Positions 32,184-32,661 of a stretch of DNA of 32,661 nucleotides are shown here, piece after piece. This DNA is from Rhodospirillaceae bacterium (lineage in GTDB: Bacteria; Pseudomonadota; Alphaproteobacteria; Rhodospirillales; UBA2165). The DNA is taken from assembly GCA_018649725.1 (NCBI GenBank), contig JABIHH010000021.1, forward strand, positions 1 to 32,661. The letters run 5' to 3'. The notes beneath the pieces were generated by a model. It had not been told where the DNA came from. It was given only the letters and a program-made list of their open reading frames with translations, and searched no databases. The first letter of the stretch is position 1. Each line of letters starts with the position of its first letter. Position numbers and translations under genes: made by a program.

Positions 32184-32195
32184 TTATTGCAATAA
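32184..32195. promoter_or_regulatory. Perfect 12-bp palindrome upstream of the siderophore-interacting gene
   Basis: TTATTGCAATAA lies 47 bases before the start at 32243. Position and symmetry suggest an operator, perhaps iron-related given the gene it precedes. It does not match a Fur, Irr or RirA consensus well enough to name the regulator. Confidence 0.3.
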
Positions 32196-32242
32196 AAGAT
32201 TAGCCCCATGTAGTCCAAATAAATCAATGGAAGAAGTTTAAT

Positions 32243-32661
32243 ATGGCTCGAAGAGAACCCCGGGAACTAACGGTAATTGGATCAAAGCGAATTACTACAA
32301 ACATGCACAGGGTTACGCTTGGTGGAAAGGGAATGCGTGATTTTCCAGAAGATCACGAAGGTGGCTATGTCAAATTGAATTTCCCCCAACCCGATAGCGA
32401 ACGCCCAGTTACGAGAACCTACTCGATATGCATTCAACGTGAAAATGAGATCGATATTGATTTTGTGTTGCATGGTGATGGGGGGCCGGCTTCACGCTGG
32501 GCCGTTGATTGTCGGGATGGTGAAACCATAATGGTAGGAGGTCCCGGGCCCAAAACTTTAGTTGACGACCAAGCGGACTGGGTTTTGCTTGCTGGAGACA
32601 TGACGGCATTACCGGCGATTAGCGTAAATATCGAGCAATTACCCGCTGAAGCCATTGGATA
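32243..32661 (+). CDS. Siderophore-interacting FAD protein, C-terminus cut by window edge
   Basis: The first 139 codons of a ViuB/SIP-family ferric-siderophore reductase, which releases iron in the cytoplasm. The ATG has GGAAGAAG about 5 bases upstream. 'RVTLGGKGMRDFP' starts the FAD-binding barrel. 'RTYSICIQRENEIDIDFVLHG' holds the R-x-Y-(S/T) FAD motif, here RTYS where RxYT is more usual. 'GGPASRWA' and 'GGPGPKTLVDDQADWVLLAGDMTALPAI' are family hallmarks leading into the NAD(P)H domain. The remainder lies beyond the window. Confidence 0.92.
   Translation, partial: MARREPRELTVIGSKRITTNMHRVTLGGKGMRDFPEDHEGGYVKLNFPQPDSERPVTRTYSICIQRENEIDIDFVLHGDGGPASRWAVDCRDGETIMVGGPGPKTLVDDQADWVLLAGDMTALPAISVNIEQLPAEAIG

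Overview
The window reads as chromosomal DNA of an alphaproteobacterium of moderate GC, probably free-living and Rhodospirillales-like. The lineage is inferred from three things: a GAAC-N7-GAAC type LexA box in front of an imuA-imuB-dnaE2 mutagenesis cassette, Zur-type AT-rich palindromes between zur and znuA, and GTCATCCCGG...GATCCAG intergenic palindromes typical of alphaproteobacterial genomes. There is no rRNA, tRNA, CRISPR array or complete insertion sequence that I can see.

Layout. 1-839: a tyrosine integrase cut by the left edge, followed by a 0.5-kb gene-free stretch with repeats. 1386-2327: an orphan 8-cysteine iron-sulfur protein resembling reductive dehalogenases, with related repeat blocks on both sides. 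2611-5545 (minus): malonyl-CoA decarboxylase and the NAD(P)HX repair enzyme Nnr. 5676-6926: a D-amino-acid dehydrogenase. 6927-7249: paired palindromes, then an SOS promoter. 7250-13147: imuA, imuB and dnaE2, the error-prone translesion synthesis machinery, overlapping head to tail. 13229-15547: an MFS transporter and an aldo/keto reductase. 15544-17098 (minus): a class III nucleotidyl cyclase and a single-domain rhodanese. 17252-17875: a Nudix hydrolase. 18005-22257: a sulfur amino acid operon (cysK, sseA and two tandem metC-like genes). 22241-25294: the zinc uptake regulon (zur-znuC-znuB divergent from znuA). 25458-28432: hisI followed by the molybdate transporter modABC. 28437-29334 (minus): nitroreductase and a small unknown gene. 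29494-29910: a small gene interrupted by one in-frame stop. 30018-31151: an orphan TctC-like periplasmic binding protein with a strong terminator. 31212-32048 (minus): a 2OG-Fe(II) oxygenase-like protein with a SEC-C tail. 32243-end: a siderophore-interacting protein cut by the right edge.

The most striking observation is that imuB and dnaE2, which work together in one mutasome, each carry the same kind of palindromic insertion inside the reading frame. The outer arms are an identical 23-bp inverted repeat; the spacers differ in length and sequence. The right arm encodes the same PLEGEGWGGG peptide in both proteins, and each copy also carries a canonical G-quadruplex motif. Other points of interest are the repeat-flanked dehalogenase-like gene, the translationally coupled metC pair, the double Zur site, and the nonsense-interrupted small gene at 29494.
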